A stretch of 64,000 bases of DNA from Candidatus Latescibacterota bacterium (GTDB taxonomy: Bacteria; Latescibacterota; UBA2968): assembly GCA_022823725.1 (NCBI GenBank), contig JAJEHL010000024.1, positions 62,001 through 126,000 on the forward strand. The letters are read 5' to 3'. Below, piece by piece: positions 35,396-44,673 of the stretch. Within the stretch, counting starts at the first letter, position 1. Every line of letters begins with the position of its first letter. The position numbers and the translations under genes were made by a program. Under the pieces are notes generated by a model. It had not been told where the DNA came from and made no database searches. It saw nothing but the letters and a program-made list of their open reading frames with translations.

Positions 35396-36145
35396 TCAGT
35401 CGAGACAGTGAATGGCAGAAGCAAACGCGCCAATCAGCGCGGCGTCCCAGCTCGTTTCTTCAAAAATACTACCAACCACCACAAAAGCTGCGCCCAATGC
35501 GACCCGTTTTGCCGCAGCTTTGGGATCGCGAATGCCGCCGCCAACAATTATTGGGATCGACACATAACTACAGACTGCCTGTACTATTTCTTCGGGTACC
35601 ATCAACTCTGGCCCGCTACCAGCATCCAGATACACGCATTGCATACCCAAATACTCGGCGGCAAGAGCGTGCGCCATTGCAATCTCGGGTTTGTCACGCG
35701 GCAAGGGACGCGTGTTGCTCACGTATTCGGCCGTAGTTAGCTGCCCTGTATCCACGAGCGCGTAGCCGGTTGCAATAGCCTCTAAGCCGTGAGCTTTCAA
35801 AATTGGCGCAGCCTTAACTTGTTGCCCAATCAGCAATTCGGGATTGCGTCCACTGATAAGCGACAAAAACATAATCGCATCGGCAGCCGCTGATATTTGA
35901 TTGGTATCGCCGGGAAATATAATCACCGGAATATCTACAGCGCGTACGACCTCGCGTACCATGCGGTCAAAATTGGTGGATAACAAAAAACTACCGCCAA
36001 TCAAAATGGCGTCTGCCCCCTGCGCTTCACAAACAGAGGCAGTGCGTCCCAGATCCTTTTTGTCGAGCCTGTCGGGATCCAGGTAGGGCAAAAACCCGGC
36101 CCCGCGGCGATTGCGAATAGCCACCAACTGTTCGAATATCGACAT
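35396..36145 (-). CDS. Geranylgeranylglyceryl phosphate synthase-like (GGGPS/PcrB family)
   Basis: A 249-aa TIM-barrel prenyltransferase that joins a polyprenyl diphosphate to glycerol 1-phosphate, making an ether bond. Family markers: G-F-L-P-Y-L-D-P-D, I-G-G-S-F-L-L-S-T, I-I-F-P-G-D-T-N-Q-I-S, F-L-S-L-I-S-G-R-N-P, Y-L-D-A-G-S-G-P and I-V-G-G-G-I-R-D-P. The S-G-R-N-P type resembles group II enzymes of archaea and Bacteroidetes more than the short PcrB of Bacillus. No glycerol-1-phosphate dehydrogenase or second prenyltransferase is in the window. It lies 9 bases after alaS. Confidence 0.9.
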   Translation of the reverse strand: MSIFEQLVAIRNRRGAGFLPYLDPDRLDKKDLGRTASVCEAQGADAILIGGSFLLSTNFDRMVREVVRAVDIPVIIFPGDTNQISAAADAIMFLSLISGRNPELLIGQQVKAAPILKAHGLEAIATGYALVDTGQLTTAEYVSNTRPLPRDKPEIAMAHALAAEYLGMQCVYLDAGSGPELMVPEEIVQAVCSYVSIPIIVGGGIRDPKAAAKRVALGAAFVVVGSIFEETSWDAALIGAFASAIHCLD

Positions 36146-36153
36146 TGAGGCAC

Positions 36154-38766
36154 TTACCCTCCCACCTGCGCCCGAATGATGTCAGGCACTCGCGCCAGAG
36201 CCTCTCCGATCTTTTCGGGAAACTTACCACCGGCCTGTGCCAGATGGGGACGACCGCCGCCGCCACCCCCCACAATCTGTGCAATGGCTTTGACAACATT
36301 GCCAGCCTGCACACCCTGACCAATCAGATCGTCCGTCACCACCGCCAGAAGCGATGCCTTGCCATTTAAATTCGCACCAATCACACCAACCCCCCCTGTG
36401 CCCAGAGCATCTCGCAAACCGTCGCCCATTGTGCGAAATCCGTCCATATCAGGTGGCGAAACCTCGGCAGCCACAACGCGTAACCCATTTACATTCAGAG
36501 CACTGTTCACCAGCATATCCATCTCTGAACCGGCCCGTTCCCGTCGCAAACTCTGCAACTCGCGCTCGAGTTCGCGATTGTGCGCGATCAGGTGCGCGAC
36601 CTTATTCGACAATTCCGATGTTGACGCATTCAGTTGCGATGAAAGATTCACCAAAATTTTCTTTTGCTCGCGCACGAGGGCTTCTGCACCAGGTCCCGTA
36701 ACTGCCTCAATGCGCCGCACGCCAGCTGCGGTGCCCGTCTCTTGTGTGAGTTGAAACAGCCCTATTTGCCCGGTGCTCTGCACATGCGTGCCACCGCACA
36801 ACTCCAGGCTAAAATCCCCCACCTGTACCATGCGCACCACATCGCCATATTTTTCGCTAAACAACATCATCGCACCCATTTCCACAGCGCGATCGAATGA
36901 GTCAAAAGAGATATCGACAGCGCAATCTCTCCTGACCTCGTCATTTACAATCCCCACAATATCGTCCAATTGCGCGGGTGTCACACCTTCAAAATGCGTA
37001 AAATCAAACCGCAATCGATCTGGGGCAACCAACGAGCCAGCCTGGTGTACATGATCGCCCAATACCTGCCGCAAAGCGCGATGCATCAGATGCGTGGCCG
37101 TGTGATTCCGCGCTGTATTCAAACGAGTTTCAGCATCGACACGCGCCTTCACATCCATCCCTTTCAACCCTTCGGCCTGCCCATCGCACAGGCGACCGCG
37201 ATGCACAATTGCCTCTCCTGCTTTAAAAGTAGTCGCTACTTCAAAGCGCACACCTTCTCCTACAATTTCGCCCGTATCTCCGACCTGCCCGCCAGACTCG
37301 GCATAAAATGGCGTTATATCCAGATAGAGATCCAACATCTCGTCCTGTGCGGGTTGGCAGGCGACAATGCGCGAATCGGATACAAGTGTTTCGTAGCCCA
37401 CAAATTTCGATTCAGGAATATGTGTAACTTCTGAGACACTTACTTGAAAATCAAAAGAAGCTGCAGAACGAGACCTCTCCTGCTGTGCCGCCATCTGCGC
37501 GTCAAAGCCCTCCTCATCCACCTCAATACCCTTTTCGGCTGCCATTAGCCGAGTCAAATCAATGGGAAAACCATAGGTATCGTACAACTGAAAAGCATCT
37601 GTCCCGGAAATATGTCCTTTCGCCTGCATCGCGTCAAAAATTTCCAACCCGCGATCCAGTGTTTTGCCAAATCCCTCTTCCTCAGACCGAATCACCCGTT
37701 CAATATAATCGCGTTTTTCTTTTACCTCGGGAAATGCAACACTCATTTCGCGGACTACTGTCTCTATTAATCGAAAAATAAACGGCTCATGCATCCCCAG
37801 CGAGCGCCCAAACCGCGCAGCACGGCGCAAAATCCGCCGCAAAACATAGCCTCGCCCTTCATTGGACGGCAGCACCCCATCTGCGATAGCAAAAGCGAGT
37901 GTACGCACATGATCGGCAATCACGCGTATGGGTACCTGATAGTCTTTGTTATAGGGTTTTCGAGTAATCTCACTGATTGCCCCAATAACTGGCAAAAACA
38001 CATCCGTATCATAAGTGGTTTTTACACCCTGTAAAATCGAACAAATCCGCTCAAATCCCATCCCCGTATCCACATGCTGAGCTGGCAAAGGCTGCAATAT
38101 GCCATCGGCACCGCGGTTGTACTGAATAAAAACCAGATTCCAGATTTCGACATAATCCTCAGAATCTAAGTCCGGCACGGCATCCTGTTGCGCCGGGTCA
38201 TCTCCGAGATAAAAGTGTATTTCGGAACACGGGCCACAGGGGCCTGTACTTCCCATCTCCCAAAAATTATCTTCCTTGCCTAAACGCAGCACGCGATTGG
38301 CGGGCAAATCCGTCACGTGCTTCCAGAGTTTTTCAGCCTCTACATCGGCCTCCAGGCCATCCTTCTCGTCGCCGCCAAACACCGTTGCCCACATGCGATC
38401 TTTTGGCAACCGCCACACTTCTGTGAGCAACTCCCAAGCCCATGCTATGGCTTCTTCTTTAAAGTAGTCGCCAAAAGACCAGTTGCCCAACATCTCAAAA
38501 AATGTGTGATGGTTGGGGCTGAACCCCACTTCTTCCAGGTCGTTGTGTTTGCCCGAAACCCGCAAACACTTCTGCGTATCAACCGCCCGTAAATAAGACC
38601 GACGCCCGGTGCCCAAAAACACATCCTTAAACTGATTCATACCCGCATTGGTAAACAACAGTGTAGGATCGTCTTGCGGCAACAGGGGGGCACTTTGAAC
38701 CCGCGTATGGCCTTTGGATTCAAAAAATGCCTGAAACTCTTCGCGAATTTGTACAGCAGTCTTCAT
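36154..38766 (-). CDS. alaS: Alanyl-tRNA synthetase
   Basis: Charges tRNA-Ala. At 870 aa it is full length: a class II catalytic domain starting I-R-E-E-F-Q-A-F-F-E-S-K-G-H with motif 2 region L-R-V-S-G-K-H-N-D-L-E-E-V-G, the editing domain with H-T-A-T-H-L-M-H (zinc-binding His pair, about 563) and C-G-G-T-H-V, and a C-terminal DHHA1 domain with G-G-G-G-G-G-R-P-H-L-A-Q-A-G-G. recX lies 8 bases upstream. A tRNA-Ala gene lies 9 kb away in the same window. Confidence 0.97.
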   Translation of the reverse strand: MKTAVQIREEFQAFFESKGHTRVQSAPLLPQDDPTLLFTNAGMNQFKDVFLGTGRRSYLRAVDTQKCLRVSGKHNDLEEVGFSPNHHTFFEMLGNWSFGDYFKEEAIAWAWELLTEVWRLPKDRMWATVFGGDEKDGLEADVEAEKLWKHVTDLPANRVLRLGKEDNFWEMGSTGPCGPCSEIHFYLGDDPAQQDAVPDLDSEDYVEIWNLVFIQYNRGADGILQPLPAQHVDTGMGFERICSILQGVKTTYDTDVFLPVIGAISEITRKPYNKDYQVPIRVIADHVRTLAFAIADGVLPSNEGRGYVLRRILRRAARFGRSLGMHEPFIFRLIETVVREMSVAFPEVKEKRDYIERVIRSEEEGFGKTLDRGLEIFDAMQAKGHISGTDAFQLYDTYGFPIDLTRLMAAEKGIEVDEEGFDAQMAAQQERSRSAASFDFQVSVSEVTHIPESKFVGYETLVSDSRIVACQPAQDEMLDLYLDITPFYAESGGQVGDTGEIVGEGVRFEVATTFKAGEAIVHRGRLCDGQAEGLKGMDVKARVDAETRLNTARNHTATHLMHRALRQVLGDHVHQAGSLVAPDRLRFDFTHFEGVTPAQLDDIVGIVNDEVRRDCAVDISFDSFDRAVEMGAMMLFSEKYGDVVRMVQVGDFSLELCGGTHVQSTGQIGLFQLTQETGTAAGVRRIEAVTGPGAEALVREQKKILVNLSSQLNASTSELSNKVAHLIAHNRELERELQSLRRERAGSEMDMLVNSALNVNGLRVVAAEVSPPDMDGFRTMGDGLRDALGTGGVGVIGANLNGKASLLAVVTDDLIGQGVQAGNVVKAIAQIVGGGGGGRPHLAQAGGKFPEKIGEALARVPDIIRAQVGG

Positions 38767-38773
38767 CTTTTAT

Positions 38774-39271
38774 TTAACCTTCTTCATTATCTATTTTACA
38801 CCACACTTTTTGAGCGACATCTCGCGCAACCGAAATCTCAAAACCCCGGCGCCCTAAAAAACCGAACATTCGCCCGAGAGCTTTCTCACGGGATAATCCC
38901 CGGTAGCGATTTGCCCTGCCCATAAGCAAATCGAGTGCGACATCTTCAATGTCAATATCAGCCAAAACATCGTCCAAAACGCGATTGATTATCTCAGTCG
39001 GAACACCCCGACGCACAAGATCGCGCACAAGTGCTACCCGTCCAGAAGGCCGCAATCGCAACCGTTGCTCGACAAATTGACGCGCAAACAACACATCATC
39101 AATTAAATTGAGACGCTTGAGCATCGAGAGAGTCTGTTCAATCGCGTCTTGCTCATAACCTCGTCCAGCGAGTTTGTCGCAAATCTCTTTTTTTGTATAA
39201 GCGCGTCTGCTCAGCAAGCGCAAGACATACGCCCTGGCCTTCTCAACGGCTTCATCGGTCTCTAATTTCAC
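38774..39271 (-). CDS. recX: RecX regulatory protein
   Basis: A 165-aa helical RecX protein that modulates RecA filaments. The repeats of three-helix units are seen (L-L-S-R-R-A-Y-T-K-K-E-I-C-D-K-L near 19-34; L-I-D-D-V-L-F-A-R-Q-F-V near 55-66; G-F-L-G-R-R-G-F near the end). recX usually follows recA directly; here a 2.8-kb secreted-protein gene and its terminator lie between them, so recX may depend on another promoter or on alaS-side transcription. Confidence 0.9.
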   Translation of the reverse strand: MKLETDEAVEKARAYVLRLLSRRAYTKKEICDKLAGRGYEQDAIEQTLSMLKRLNLIDDVLFARQFVEQRLRLRPSGRVALVRDLVRRGVPTEIINRVLDDVLADIDIEDVALDLLMGRANRYRGLSREKALGRMFGFLGRRGFEISVARDVAQKVWCKIDNEEG

Positions 39272-39285
39272 GATAATTTCTCGTT

Positions 39286-39335
39286 AAAAAAGACAACAGA
39301 GCAGGTATTAAAATAGGCAAACCCACTCTGTTGTC
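39286..39335 (-). terminator. Terminator of the repeat-rich secreted protein gene
   Basis: On the minus strand GACAACAGAG (39335-39326) pairs with CTCTGTTGTC (39301-39292) across a 24-base loop, followed by TTTTTT. It separates the surface-protein gene from recX. Confidence 0.7.
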
Positions 39336-39375
39336 AAAGCCTAAAATGCGATTTCTGCCTTATGTTCCCCGCGCG

Positions 39376-42192
39376 TTATTGTCCGGCACTTGTGTACGCA
39401 TAGACCTGATCATCCCCATTATCAACCACATAGAATAGGTCATTGACATAAGTAGCGCCAAACGGATCACTGTTAGGCAGATTGAAATCCGCATCCGCAT
39501 CACGTTGGCCAGAACTCGTGTACACATAGACCTGATCACCCCCGTCATCCCCGTTATCAACCACATAGAATCGATCGTTGACATAGCTAATACCAAACGG
39601 ATTGATATTATCGCTATCCAGATCGAAGTCTGCGGCCGCATCGCGCTGACCAGAACTCGTGTAACCATAGACCTTACTCAAAAAATCAACCACATAGAAT
39701 CGGTCATTGGCGTAGGCGATACTCGACGGAGCACTGTTGTCGCTATCCAGATCGAAGTCTGCGGCCGCATCGCGTTGACCTGAACTCGTGTACGCATAGA
39801 CCTTTTCATCCCCCCGATCAGACACACTTCCCCGATCAAGCACATAGAATCGGTTATTGGCATAGATGATATCTTCTGGACTATTACTCTCCAGGGCGAA
39901 GTCTGCGGCCGCATCGCGCTGACCTGAACTCGTGTACGCATAGACCTTTGTATCCCTGGAATCAACCACATAGAATCGGTTGTTGGCATAAGCGATACCT
40001 TCTGGATCCGTATTGTCGCCATCCAGATCGAAGTCTGCAGTCGAGACACGCGCCTCATTCGAACAGTTGTTATCCGTATTGCTCTCCCCACTGACGCTTT
40101 GGATACACGCGCCGTAGTAGTATATCCCCACACTTGATGGCGCATTCAAGTCAATCGACTGGTCACTCGTATCTCCCGCATTGAGACTGCCTATGGCACT
40201 CGTGCCAACCGCTGTATCACTCGTTGTGATTGTCGTGTCGGGCGAGAGATAGTAGCGCAAGGATGTTGCAGCCGAAGAACCAGCACCCTGGTTGCGAACC
40301 ACAACGTTCAAACTGAAGGACTCATCGGCATTCGGGCTGCTATTGCTCACCAAAGGCGCTATAACAATTAGATCGGGAATTGGATCGGCACTCGTGTACC
40401 AATGAACCTTTGCACCTTCCACTCCAAGCACATAGAACAGGTTGTTGACATAGACGAGCCCTACCGGAGAACTGATAGTCAGATCGAAGTCTGCACCCGC
40501 AACACGCTGACCAGAACTCGTGTACACATACACCTTCTCATCAGCGGAATCAAGCACATAGAACATGTTGTTGACATAGGTGAGACCCGACGGAGAACTG
40601 TTAGCCAGATTGAAGTCTGATGCCGCATCACGCTGACCAGAACTCGTGTACACATACACTTTTAGATCTGAGGAATCAAGCACATAGAAGCGGTCGTTGG
40701 CATAGGTAATACCAAACGGATCAGCGTTAATCAGATTGATGTCTGCAGTCGCATCGCGCTGACCATCACTCCCATATCCATAGACCTTTCCATCATCCAC
40801 ATCAAGCACATAGAAGCGGTCGTTGACATAGGTAATACCTTGCGGAGTGTTGTTGCTATGCAGATCGAAGTCTCCAGCCGAATCACGCCGCCCGTCACTC
40901 GCGTGCCCATAGACCTTATCATTCCAGAAATCAACCACATAGAATCGGTTGTTGGCAAAGGTGATACCCCTCGGATCACCGGTAAACAAACGGAAGCCTG
41001 CATCCTCAACACGCTGACCAGAACTCGTGTAACCATAGACCCTATTATCCCCGTCATTAACCACATAGAAGCGGTCGTTCGCAAAGGTGATACCCCTCGG
41101 ATCACTGATACCTAAATCGAAGTCCACAGCCGCATCGCGCTGACCAGAACTCGTGTAACCATAGACCTTATCATCCCCGTCATTAGCCACATAGAAGCGG
41201 TCGTTCGCAAAGGTGATACTCCTCGGATCACTAATACCTAAATCGAAGTCTGCTGCTGCATCGCGCTGACCATCACTCCCATACCCATAGACCTTATCAT
41301 CCGCATCATCAACTACATAGAATCGGTCATTGGCAAAGGTGATACTCTGCGGAACACCGCTATCCAGACGGAAGTCGGCAGTTGCATCGCGCTGCCCGTC
41401 ACTCCCATACCCATAGACCCTTGCACCCTCCTGATCAAGCACGTAGAATCGATTGTTGACATAGATGATATCCTGCGGATTATTGTTCCTATCCAGATCA
41501 AAGGATGTCTCACCACTACCTTGACTATCTTCTCCGCCATCGCTGACTGTGACACTCACCCCATCCGAGCAGTTGTTATCCGTATTGCTCTCCCCACTGA
41601 CGCTCGCCACGCAGGCACCGTAATAATACGTGCCAGCATTCGATGGCGCATTCAAGTCAATCGACTGACCACTCGTGCTACCGGTATTGAGACTATCTAT
41701 GGCATCTGTACCAACCTCTGTATCACTTGTTGTGATCGTCGCGTCGGGCGAGAGGTAATACGTCAGCATCGTCTCAGCGGCTTGTCCACTCCCCTGATTG
41801 CGTACCGTCGCATTCAGTGTAAACATTTGCTCTGGCGTCAGCGTGGTATCGCTCACCGAAGGTGCTATAACAATGAGATCAGAGCTACCACCGCCAGAGC
41901 CGGATGTGCCAAAGGCACCGGCAAAAACCAAAAAATCGCCAAAACCTATCGCACCATCACCGTCCAGATCAGCCCGGGCATCATACCTATCATCGCCTTG
42001 ACTCGTTCCAAACAGGCTCGCAAATAACAAAAAATCCGCAAAGCCAACCGTCCCATCGCCGTCGAGATCCCCAGGCTGAGCAGTATCATCTGTCTGATTG
42101 CCCACGGAACCAGCAGAGGCTGGCCCTGCGCATAACAGCAATACAAGGGCAGTAATAAACAACATTTCTTTGTTCAAAAACATTTGCGACAT
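39376..42192 (-). CDS. Large secreted protein: EF-hand/dockerin-like, CARDB and beta-propeller-type repeats
   Basis: A 938-aa exported protein. The signal peptide ends A-G-P-A-S-A-G (about residue 27). Residues about 39-95 hold two calcium-loop segments, D-L-D-G-D-G-T-V-G-F-A-D-F and D-L-D-G-D-G-A-I-G-F-G-D-F, as in dockerins. Two CARDB-like domains (about 105-215 and 600-720; D-L-I-V-I-A-P-x-V-S starts) alternate with two blocks of a 42-residue repeat (9 and 5 copies) centred on F-Y-V-V-D and Y-T-S-S-G-Q-R-D-A-A-A-D-F-D-L, which probably fold as beta propellers. There is no sortase or PEP-type C-terminal signal; it stops within a repeat at T-S-A-G-Q. It probably acts at the surface in binding or adhesion. 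Confidence 0.85.
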   Translation of the reverse strand: MSQMFLNKEMLFITALVLLLCAGPASAGSVGNQTDDTAQPGDLDGDGTVGFADFLLFASLFGTSQGDDRYDARADLDGDGAIGFGDFLVFAGAFGTSGSGGGSSDLIVIAPSVSDTTLTPEQMFTLNATVRNQGSGQAAETMLTYYLSPDATITTSDTEVGTDAIDSLNTGSTSGQSIDLNAPSNAGTYYYGACVASVSGESNTDNNCSDGVSVTVSDGGEDSQGSGETSFDLDRNNNPQDIIYVNNRFYVLDQEGARVYGYGSDGQRDATADFRLDSGVPQSITFANDRFYVVDDADDKVYGYGSDGQRDAAADFDLGISDPRSITFANDRFYVANDGDDKVYGYTSSGQRDAAVDFDLGISDPRGITFANDRFYVVNDGDNRVYGYTSSGQRVEDAGFRLFTGDPRGITFANNRFYVVDFWNDKVYGHASDGRRDSAGDFDLHSNNTPQGITYVNDRFYVLDVDDGKVYGYGSDGQRDATADINLINADPFGITYANDRFYVLDSSDLKVYVYTSSGQRDAASDFNLANSSPSGLTYVNNMFYVLDSADEKVYVYTSSGQRVAGADFDLTISSPVGLVYVNNLFYVLGVEGAKVHWYTSADPIPDLIVIAPLVSNSSPNADESFSLNVVVRNQGAGSSAATSLRYYLSPDTTITTSDTAVGTSAIGSLNAGDTSDQSIDLNAPSSVGIYYYGACIQSVSGESNTDNNCSNEARVSTADFDLDGDNTDPEGIAYANNRFYVVDSRDTKVYAYTSSGQRDAAADFALESNSPEDIIYANNRFYVLDRGSVSDRGDEKVYAYTSSGQRDAAADFDLDSDNSAPSSIAYANDRFYVVDFLSKVYGYTSSGQRDAAADFDLDSDNINPFGISYVNDRFYVVDNGDDGGDQVYVYTSSGQRDADADFNLPNSDPFGATYVNDLFYVVDNGDDQVYAYTSAGQ
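39385..40040. repeat. Tandem coding repeats, block 2 (about 5 units of 126-140 bp)
   Basis: Units recur with the minus-strand core coding Y-T-S-S-G-Q-R-D-A-A-A-D-F. Nearly identical stretches (for example GCGGCCGCATCGCG on plus at 39632, 39754 and 39907) indicate recent copying. Confidence 0.85.
40395..41505. repeat. Tandem coding repeats, block 1 (about 9 units of 126 bp)
   Basis: Nine units of 42 codons in the same gene, each with an F-Y-V-x-D core and a S-S/D-G-Q-R ending. Neighbouring units are more alike than distant ones, as in unequal-exchange arrays. Confidence 0.85.
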
Positions 42193-42328
42193 CCTTTCTC
42201 AATTTCTCTGAAGGCCTGGGAAAATAAAAAAGATAGAATTATCACCAATAAAGATTCCCAAGTTTTTTACCCAAGTGTAACACCAGTTATAAATTAAATT
42301 AGAGAAAATTGAGATGTCAACAACATAC

Positions 42329-43393
42329 TTATGCGGATTCTTCTTCGGGTTCAAACACCTTATCCACGGGAAGCCCCACGGCTTCACGCACCTCGCGTTC
42401 GATTTTTGCAGACAAACTCGCGTTCTCTTTCAGATGGCGCTTGACATTTTCCCGCCCCTGCCCAAGCCGATCATCGCCATAAGAGAACCAGGTACCACTT
42501 TTCTTGATAATACCGTGTAATTCAGCCATATCGATCAAACTGCCCTCTCTGGAAATGCCTTCCCCAAACATCAGATCGACTTCACATTCCTTAAAAGGCG
42601 GCGCCATCTTGTTTTTTACCACGCGAATCCGAACGCGATTGCCAACGATCTCTTGCCCATCTTTAATAGAGCCAATGCGCCGAATATCTATACGCACCGA
42701 TGCATAGAACGGAAGCGCACGGCCACCCGTGGTCGTCTCGGGATTGCCAAACATCACGCCGATCTTCATGCGAATCTGATTGGCAAAGATCACACAGGTT
42801 TTAGACTGGCTGATTGATCCGACGAGTTTGCGCAGGGCTTGAGACATCAGACGGGCGTGCAAGCCCATGTGAGAGTCACCCATATCACCTTCGAGTTCGG
42901 CACGCGGCACCAGGGCAGCCACAGAGTCTAAAGCCACGACCTCAAAAGCACCACTGCGCACAAGGGTATCCGTAATTTCGAGTGCTTCTTCACCCGTATC
43001 GGGCTGGGCGATCAATAAGTTTTTGATATCTACGCCCAGACGCTCGGCCAATTCTACATTCAATGCGTGTTCTGCATCGACAAAAGCCGCTGCCCCACCG
43101 CGCTTTTGCGCCTCGGCAATAATGTGCAAAATCAAAGTCGTTTTGCCCGACCCTTCAGGGCCGTATATTTCAACCACTCTTCCCTGGGGAACGCCACCAG
43201 CACCCAATGCGACATCCAGGCTTAGAGACCCCGTCGGAATAACCTCTGTTACAAGAGGTTGCCCATCTTCGCCTCCCAGGCGCATAATTGCCCCTTGTCC
43301 AAATTGCTTTTCGATTTGGGCAATGGCGTTGTCAATTGCTTGCTGCTTGCCATCCATTTGTTGCGCACCCTTAATGTTGTTGCGTTTGGCCAT
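42329..43393 (-). CDS. recA: Recombinase RecA
   Basis: DNA recombination and SOS co-protease. At 354 aa it is normal. The Walker A loop is G-P-E-G-S-G-K-T-T (about 74), then [20 protein letters not shown], loop L1 and L2 region [13 protein letters not shown], and the acidic tail E-P-E-E-E-S-A. The ATG at 43393 has AGGAG 9 bases upstream; an ATG six bases earlier is too close. A strong promoter lies upstream, so recA is separately expressed although it follows pgpA on the same strand. Confidence 0.98.
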   Translation of the reverse strand: MAKRNNIKGAQQMDGKQQAIDNAIAQIEKQFGQGAIMRLGGEDGQPLVTEVIPTGSLSLDVALGAGGVPQGRVVEIYGPEGSGKTTLILHIIAEAQKRGGAAAFVDAEHALNVELAERLGVDIKNLLIAQPDTGEEALEITDTLVRSGAFEVVALDSVAALVPRAELEGDMGDSHMGLHARLMSQALRKLVGSISQSKTCVIFANQIRMKIGVMFGNPETTTGGRALPFYASVRIDIRRIGSIKDGQEIVGNRVRIRVVKNKMAPPFKECEVDLMFGEGISREGSLIDMAELHGIIKKSGTWFSYGDDRLGQGRENVKRHLKENASLSAKIEREVREAVGLPVDKVFEPEEESA

Positions 43394-43453
43394 CTGCATC
43401 TCTCCTTACAAAAGGTTTGGGATCACGGCGCAGCCCCTCTCGTTTCCTGCACC

Positions 43454-43497
43454 GCACAATGTGCAACAAGTATAGTGAACATTTGTATATACGTCAA
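43454..43497 (-). promoter_or_regulatory. recA promoter with SOS-like and palindromic sites
   Basis: On the minus strand TTGACG (43497-43492) and TATACT (43474-43469) are 17 bases apart. The spacer contains ACAAATGTTC, matching 9 of 12 positions of the Gram-positive-type LexA box GAACATATGTTC. A perfect palindrome GCACA-T-TGTGC (43464-43454) lies at the expected transcription start. Confidence 0.65.
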
Positions 43498-43529
43498 GAA
43501 ACTATTTAGCGATCTAAAACGGGACATCT

Positions 43530-44009
43530 CTAAAGCGACAAAGGTGCGAATGCCAGCCATAATATCAGAATCAGATGTCCATAAATTCCCACAATTACAT
43601 CGTCACCTACAATACCCCACCCACCGGGCAATGCCTCGACCTGTCGAGCGGGCGGTGGCTTAGTAATATCCAGTATGCGAAACACGACAAAGCCAACAAT
43701 GCCCATCAACACCGACTGCGGAAACAGACTTACCGTCACAAAAAAACCCACAAACTCGTCAATTACCACATATCTGGGATCTTTACCCCAGGCTTTTTCA
43801 CATGCCCCAGAGGTATAAACCCCTGCGAAAAATAGCCCGACCAGTAGCCCACCCCACGCCCACGAGTTCAGTGGCGGCAACAGACAATAAATCACCAATG
43901 CCACGCCTGACCCGGCTGTGCCCGGGGCAAAAACCGAATAGCCAGAAAAAAAGCCGGTTGCAATCAACCGGACAAAAAATGATGGCTCAGAAGGCCGAAA
44001 ATCTGTCAT
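43530..44009 (-). CDS. pgpA: Phosphatidylglycerophosphatase A
   Basis: A 159-aa membrane phosphatase that removes phosphate from phosphatidylglycerophosphate. Several membrane segments are visible, plus the family motifs G-T-A-G-S-G-V-A near residue 30, Y-V-V-I-D-E-F-V-G-F near 82 and a D-D-V-I-V-G-I-Y-G-H near 136. It follows pgsA by 22 bases, giving consecutive steps of phosphatidylglycerol synthesis. Confidence 0.93.
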   Translation of the reverse strand: MTDFRPSEPSFFVRLIATGFFSGYSVFAPGTAGSGVALVIYCLLPPLNSWAWGGLLVGLFFAGVYTSGACEKAWGKDPRYVVIDEFVGFFVTVSLFPQSVLMGIVGFVVFRILDITKPPPARQVEALPGGWGIVGDDVIVGIYGHLILILWLAFAPLSL

Positions 44010-44031
44010 AGCAGTTAGCTATTCGCTCGCC

Positions 44032-44673
44032 TCAAAACGTCTTGCGATTTTCAATTAAATACCGGACGCCTGAAATCACGGCAACGAGGGTCACAACAGC
44101 CACCAGGACATTCAAGACCCAATAAGAAATATCGCCCACGAGCACAATTGGTTGGGCTGCCAATTCGGCTTCAACTACCCGCACATTAATAAAGATCAAA
44201 ATTCCAAAAACAAGCACCAATTGCAGCATTGTTTTCCACTTCGCAAGTTGTGAAGTTACCACGGGCTTGCCGCGTCGAATCGCAAAAATTCGCAATCCCG
44301 TAATTACGACATCGCGGACAAGCATCGCTCCGATAAGCCATGCTTCAACCATGCCTAAATGCACAAATGCAATCAATGCCGCAGATACCAGTAACTTATC
44401 GGCCAGCGGATCCATAAAGCGACCAAAATTGGTCACTGTGCCGTCGCGCCTCGCGATGCGCCCATCGTAGAAATCGGTCAATGAGGCTACGGTAAATACG
44501 AGTAGTGCGAGGATTTTGAAATACCAGTTGGCAGCAAAAATCAACAGCAAAAATACGGGTGTAAGCAACAGACGCGACACTGTTAAGATATTGGGCACTG
44601 TCCACAACCGATTTGGGGTATGCGGCTCAGGCATTGTCATGCGATTCGACTCTATGGTATTTACCTGGGGCAT
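44032..44673 (-). CDS. pgsA: CDP-diacylglycerol--glycerol-3-phosphate 3-phosphatidyltransferase
   Basis: A 213-aa integral membrane enzyme producing phosphatidylglycerophosphate. The CDP-alcohol phosphotransferase motif is complete: D-F-Y-D-G-R-I-A-R-R, then G-R-F-M-D-P-L-A-D-K. Four to six membrane helices are predicted. Its ATG directly follows the recR stop; an ATG twelve codons in would be nearer typical length. pgpA follows. Confidence 0.94.
   Translation of the reverse strand: MPQVNTIESNRMTMPEPHTPNRLWTVPNILTVSRLLLTPVFLLLIFAANWYFKILALLVFTVASLTDFYDGRIARRDGTVTNFGRFMDPLADKLLVSAALIAFVHLGMVEAWLIGAMLVRDVVITGLRIFAIRRGKPVVTSQLAKWKTMLQLVLVFGILIFINVRVVEAELAAQPIVLVGDISYWVLNVLVAVVTLVAVISGVRYLIENRKTF

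Noticed and set aside
39376-41505. CRISPR-like regular repeats
   Set aside because: The period is 126 bases, the units are protein coding in one frame, and no short conserved repeat alternates with unique spacers.
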